Shown one piece after another: positions 33,030 through 37,160 of a stretch of 37,160 nucleotides of DNA (position 1 is the first letter of the stretch; each line of letters starts with the position of its first letter). Location: the NCBI GenBank assembly GCA_002803225.1, contig NXFV01001654.1, forward strand, positions 1-37,160, read 5' to 3'. The notes under the pieces were generated by a model. The model searched no databases. It was not told where the DNA came from and saw only the letters and a list, made by a program, of their open reading frames with translations. A program made the position numbers and the translations under genes. This stretch comes from Gamarada debralockiae (taxonomy: Eukaryota > Ascomycota > Leotiomycetes > Helotiales > Hyphodiscaceae).

Positions 33030-34039
33030 ATGGAAAGCCAACTTACTAAGTTCGTGGGTAACGAGATGACACTTGGGTCTGAGTTTGAAGCCACCACTCC
33101 ACATTCCTTAGACGTTTATGGAATTCGGAAGGATGCGAGTTATGATGCCGCACCGAAGACCTTTAGGGACCTGCCAGCTGAGATACGGCTCCTGAGTAAG
33201 TCCATTGTTCATATGCAAACATTCTATATTGGAGCCTTTTCTTGCCAGGTAGACTGCATGTGGTTGAAGTAGTCTTCATTCCCGCAAGCTTACTCTTTGA
33301 AGTTATTTCACGTTATCTATCTTCTACTGCTCACGAGACTAATACATGGCGCGAAGTCTGGCACTTTTGTATTCCCAAAGGTCGTATGATTAGAGTCAAA
33401 GCCTGGGCGTACGATAGACCGACCGATATGTACCGTTTCAGGCTTGAGTTAGAAGAGGATCGTTCTATTCCCATTCTCTTCAACATCTGCCGCGAGACTC
33501 GAGAAATTGCCCAAAGGACGTTCATTCTAGGCTTCAACAACATTAGAGATACCAAAAAGTTATATTGGAATCCTGAATCCGACATCTTATATCTAAATCT
33601 ACGCACCCTTCGGTTACGAATTCCCGGATATTCTCGTATCAGGACTCTCCACAACAGCCTCATCATGGTACAAAATCTTGGATTGAGAATGGGCCCTGGG
33701 TTGTGGTACAGCTTGACGCGTGGGACATGTGTGGAGTGGCTGCATGGATTTCCAAATCTGAAGCATTTGTGTCTGATTATCGAGCCTCGAGAAGGGGGTA
33801 GTCCATGGGACTGGGCGAATTTGACCAGCTACTTCGACATTCCTGAAGTGCCCAGTCCAGAGCAGTTTGTGACACCTGAGCCCACTATTGATGAGGTTAG
33901 CCGTCCCGCGTACGTTGAGAGCGCTGTGGTACGGAAGTTCGAGCAGTATCGGGCAGACAACCATCCAGAATGGATTCCGCCTATTGTGGAGGTCTACCAG
34001 ATGCCTGATTTGGAGAGTAGTTCCCAGTACGAATCGTGA
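33030..34039 (+). CDS. 2EXR-domain protein (intact copy)
   Basis: 282-residue protein. Both ExR regions are present: FRDLPAEIRLLIWHFCIPKGR (EIR) and ILFNICRETREIAQRTF (ETR), followed by SDILYLNL and NLKHLCLII strands typical of the family. A 161-nt intron at 33196-33356 (GTAAGT donor, CTAAT branch, GCGCGAAG acceptor) splits the first motif; splicing gives RLLIWHF exactly as the family expects. The start is ATG 33030-33032 in a strong ACCATGG context. Sequence here is clearly divergent from the copies at 13375-16318, so it is an older paralogue. Function unknown. Confidence 0.85.
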
Positions 34040-34309
34040 TGGCAAAGACATAGGTGGCTTTGGGTTACGGTTATAGCTATCTGGATGTCTGCACTCAGAA
34101 AGCGATCCGCTGTTCCGTTAGGTTCACAAGACCATGATATAAAAGGTGGCTCAAGGTCCATTTCCTGGGATTTGAGGAGTACGCCTTTCAAGATATCTAT
34201 TGCAAGTCGGACGTGCTTGTTGGTAAGAGTCACATACGTAGTGATGTGTACGAGAAGGGCAAATGGAGACAGTTCTAGTAGAGGATCTGGAAGCTTGGGA
34301 TGAGGAGTG

Positions 34310-34470
34310 AACTGCTCAGACGTAGAGTGACAACAACAATACTACCGACGGCAATAAATACATTGACAATAACAGTGCACAATTCCCAAAAATCCCTTCT
34401 TAGCTCGCTCCGTGGTGCTCTTGCCCAAATAATTCTTGAAGGAATTTGCTGGACTAAAGAGTCTGTCCTC
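34310..34470. repeat. Degenerate duplicated sequence, copy A
   Basis: Resembles 35125-35290 in the same orientation. Read on the minus strand it gives WARAPRSELRRDFWELC followed by a hydrophobic TVIVNVFIAVGSIVVVTL stretch; copy B gives WAKAPRARLEEDLANLL and, after a frameshift, LIVVNASIVIASIIII. It is probably the 3' end of a decayed gene of unknown family with a C-terminal membrane helix. Confidence 0.45.
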
Positions 34471-35124
34471 TCTTTTCGTGGTCTACCCCCTACCATCAAA
34501 GCCATTTTCACCAGACCAATTGTCGTCACTGTCACTGTCATTGTAAACATTCAAAGCTTTTTAATCCTTCAAAATTGATTCCGGGCCAACGATGCGGTTT
34601 CATTGAAGAGAATGTGTCTTCAATTCTTCCGCCTTTCCCCAATACCTCCTTGCATTCCAAGTGGCTCTTGATATACAGCTTCTCAGTCCACAGAGCAACC
34701 AAATCACTTCTTCTCTATTCAACGGAGGTATCTTGGTTCACAAATCCACTGCCATTGAAGATGAATAAGTCTGCCGAGGCACTCCTTCCACCCTTCGGGC
34801 CTCCTGCAGTTTTGGGTCTGACCTAAGTCAAGGACGAACCAAGTGCCTAGATTTCTGAAGAATGGAGAGAAACTGCCTCCTTCATCGGCATCTGACTCCG
34901 AGATGGTGATTATTCTTATAAATCTAGATGGAAGCGCTCGAAAGCACTTGTCACACCAGTAAATATCTGGCAATCATTGGACCCTCCTATTGGGCATGGA
35001 GATGTGTCAGGCGACTCACTTTGACGCGAACGGGTATCGAGGCTGGGCAAGCCCGCAAGACTCGGCAAGAGAAAGTTTTAAGGGGGTTTGGATGTTGAAA
35101 TGTGCGGCTAGAGATAGGCTATGC

Positions 35125-35290
35125 AGAGATCTAATGATGATGATGATACTGGCGATAACGATAGAGGCATTGACAACGATAAGTTGTTAAGAGATTCGCA
35201 AGGTCTTCTTCCAGCCTCGCCCGCGGTGCTTTCGCCCAACTTGTTCTGAAGCAATCCGCGAGACTCTGAGGACCCCGAGCCTATCCAGTA
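35125..35290. repeat. Degenerate duplicated sequence, copy B
   Basis: Partner of copy A at 34310-34470, with small indels that break the shared minus-strand frame. No start codon or upstream exons were found for either copy. Confidence 0.45.
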
Positions 35291-35684
35291 GCCTTTCTTG
35301 GTACCCGTACCGTACTTTTGTCTGTTGTTATCTTTATTGAGCGACAAATTCCTATGAGCTTGGGAGATAGAAATAACAGGTGGCCACACCACACCATGTA
35401 TTCACCACAGCGGGATATCTGCATTCAGAACATAACCACATTTTGACTGCGTCTCTTGCCTTTTTATGTCGTCATCTCTCCAGCCAAGAGTTTCTGCGGA
35501 ATTGAGTTAGGAGGAAACTTGCTCTGCGGAACGTAAGGGCCGAGGCATCTGCAACCCACTTGATCTCGCCCAGGAGGATTTATTCTAGGTGGAAGTGTCA
35601 GGAAGAAACATGAGAAGAGAAGGCACTAAACTACATGCCAGCGAAGCTAAATGCCCCAGGTGCAGAAACGAAAATCGAGGTACA

Positions 35685-35839
35685 GTACGATAGGGGGTTT
35701 CAAGAATTGAAGAACACCCCCTTGTAGGGTGGTGAGGAATATCTTTCCATAGAAACACATCGAATAGTTCATCTTGCCCCACTATTTTCCTTACTCAGTG
35801 CGCCAGAATGCATGGGGTTGTTCTTCAATTCTATCGTAC
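35685..35839. repeat. Imperfect inverted repeat
   Basis: Left arm GTACGATAG plus AATTGAAGAACACCCC (35685-35693, 35705-35720) is matched by the reverse complement of 35814-35839, except for an 11-nt interruption in the left arm and one extra base in the right. The arms are about 93 bp apart. The left arm can itself fold (GGGGG/CCCCC outside TTCAA/TTGAA). No flanking target-site duplication was identified. Confidence 0.55.
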
Positions 35840-36510
35840 ATTGTGCAATCAGAGCCACAGTTCCTTCTACACATTGATATTTTTCCATACGTCTATGCCA
35901 AAATATTATTTAACTATTTCTTAACCTATGTCATTATTGTTGTTCAAAAATTATCTGGAATTTGGTCATCTTGTCATTCAATCATTTCCCTTACCATACG
36001 CATGCCAAAATCCACTTCCTTCGGTGTACCATATATATCCTGTTACTGCAATTTTAGAGTCAAAATCTAAATAATCTGCCTTATTTAATTGCTTCTAGCT
36101 AAAATTTGAGCTATTTTTGAGTCTTTGTGCTCTGTACATGGCAATTTCGTGCTTCCAGCAAGTACTTCAGGGCGGCATTTGGAACTAGCTTTATCACGTG
36201 AGAAGAGACATAATCATGGTAAAGAACCGGCGGTTCCAAAGAGGTCAAATCCAGTTAAGCGTCCAATCTCCGGCCATAGCTGCGGAAGTCACGAAACTGG
36301 AGCTCTTTGCGCCTGTTCAACTCAATCTGGCGAAGCGCTTTCCAAAGAAAGGCAGACTTTTACATCAGAGTCGTCGTCTCTTCTGATTTCAAAGCCGCTA
36401 AATTTGCATTTCAAATCGGACATTACTCATAAATCGCCAACTCACATGGCTCAGAGGGTATAAGAAAGGAACCATCCGCAACGGAGGTGGGGAGATGCTC
36501 AAGGGACACT

Positions 36511-37160
36511 TTAGAACGTGAATTCCATGATCATGACTCGTCCTGAACTATACCCAAATCCCACAATGCCGTCATGAACAGCGATATGACTTGGTCGACA
36601 ATCGGAAGGAAGCCAAAGGATTTTTTCTCCGCTCCGACTCACCCATTGTTCCCCAACAAATATAGACCGTGGAAGACTCGGCTCAGAAAAGGCTGCGCCA
36701 CTGGAGAGAAATGCGCTTTGTAACAATCCCCTATCAGTCCGGAGAAAGGTTCCATCATCGGAGAACGAGAGACTACAAACAAAATGGTCAACGTGGAGCG
36801 TCTGCAACGCCGCTCCTAAGCTGGCGTCCCATAGGTTGACCGTGTTGTCCCTCGATGCCGACGCCAGCAGCTTGCTGTCCGGCGAGAAGGCCACGGCGTT
36901 GACGTAGTCTGAATAGCCTTTGAGTGTCTGTAGCGGCGCTCCTGAGCCGGCGTCCCACAGCTTGACTGTCCTATCGTCCGATGCTGATGCTAGCAGCTTG
37001 CCGTCCGGCGAGAAGGCCATGGCGTTGACGCGGTGCGAATGGCCCTTGAGTGTCTGCAGTGCCGCTCCTGAGCCGGCGTCCCACAGCTTGACTGTCCAGT
37101 CGTCCGATGCTGACGCCAGCAGCTTGCCGTCCGGCGAGAAGGCCATGGCGTTGACATTGT
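36511..37160 (-). CDS. WD40-repeat protein, C-terminal part (probable NLR-type STAND protein)
   Basis: Only the last 216 residues are inside the window; the gene continues past the right edge. Three WD40 units are seen at 37021-37146, 36895-37020 and 36772-36894; the first two are 42 residues each (MAFSPDGKLLASASDDRTVKLWDAGSGA..LQTLKG) and nearly identical at the nucleotide level. The C-terminal cap (FLRTDRGLL, VGEQWVSRSGEKILWLPSDCRPS, GFGYSSGRVMIMEF) is of the kind that closes WD40 domains of fungal NACHT/NB-ARC proteins such as HET-E relatives, which act in self/non-self recognition. The NLR assignment is inference, since no NACHT domain is visible. GC content is visibly above the neighbouring DNA. 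Confidence 0.8.
   Translation of the reverse strand, partial: NVNAMAFSPDGKLLASASDDWTVKLWDAGSGAALQTLKGHSHRVNAMAFSPDGKLLASASDDRTVKLWDAGSGAPLQTLKGYSDYVNAVAFSPDSKLLASASRDNTVNLWDASLGAALQTLHVDHFVCSLSFSDDGTFLRTDRGLLQSAFLSSGAAFSEPSLPRSIFVGEQWVSRSGEKILWLPSDCRPSHIAVHDGIVGFGYSSGRVMIMEFTF

Larger units (their letters stand above)
34040..36510. other. Gene-poor stretch with decayed duplications
   Basis: No supported gene in 2.5 kb. It contains two degenerate copies of one sequence (34310-34470 and 35125-35290), an imperfect inverted repeat (35685-35839) and an AT-rich patch at about 35880-36120. A TCACGTGA palindrome is at 36194-36201. Minus frames at 34275-34550 and 34719-34973 are short and not recognisable. 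Confidence 0.45.

Noticed and set aside
34060..35450. Similarity of GATGTCTGCACTCAGAAA (about 34085) to GATATCTGCATTCAGAAC (about 35417)
   Set aside because: Order and spacing relative to the other duplicated segment are not collinear, so it may be chance.

Overview
The window looks like nuclear DNA of a filamentous ascomycete (Pezizomycotina). Genes carry short introns (mostly 49-80 nt) with GTNNGT-type donors and branch-like CTAAC/CTGAC motifs. The gene set includes a 2EXR-domain family, an Art1/Ldb19 alpha-arrestin, an ArAE_2/BRE4-like membrane protein and a WD40-repeat protein with an NLR-style C-terminus. The number of 2EXR copies makes a leotiomycete plausible, but that is inference only. 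No tRNA, rRNA or CRISPR array was recognised.

Layout. 1-1812 has no supported gene. 1813-3338 (-) is a Lag1/Lac1-type ceramide synthase. 4932-5918 (+) is a decayed SET-domain gene with a lost catalytic motif, an in-frame stop and a tandem 75-nt triplication. 6318-7537 (-) is an NDUFAF6-like complex I assembly factor, divergent from 7740-11253 (+), a complete RAD5 helicase/ubiquitin ligase. The 202-bp gap between them carries three ACGCG (MBF-like) cores and a small upstream ORF. 11445-11962 (-) is a small unrecognised gene whose 5' end is unresolved. 13375-16318 (-) holds one intact and two broken 2EXR genes in tandem; a fourth copy (22715-23599, broken) and a fifth (33030-34039, intact) lie further along. 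19897-21404 (+) is the arrestin. 23842-24936 (-) and 25358-26429 (+) are a head-to-head pair. 26565-28202 (-) is an unrecognised three-exon gene. 28871-32471 (-) is a six-exon ArAE_2/BRE4-like membrane protein with a GC-AG intron. 34040-36510 is gene-poor, with degenerate duplications and an inverted repeat. 36511 to the window edge (-) is the C-terminal end of a WD40-repeat protein.

Functional links. The clearest multi-gene unit is the divergent pair at 23842-26429: isoorotate decarboxylase and thymine 7-hydroxylase. Together these are the two ends of the oxidative thymine-to-uracil salvage route (thymine to 5-carboxyuracil to uracil), and both catalytic centres are intact. Their shared 421-bp promoter holds two closely spaced GATAAG sites, a CCAAT box and a TGACT-AGTCA dyad, consistent with nitrogen control. 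The other genes look like ordinary housekeeping neighbours, interspersed with a 2EXR family caught in birth-and-death turnover.

All exon models were built by eye from splice motifs and frame continuity. No transcript data or database search was available.
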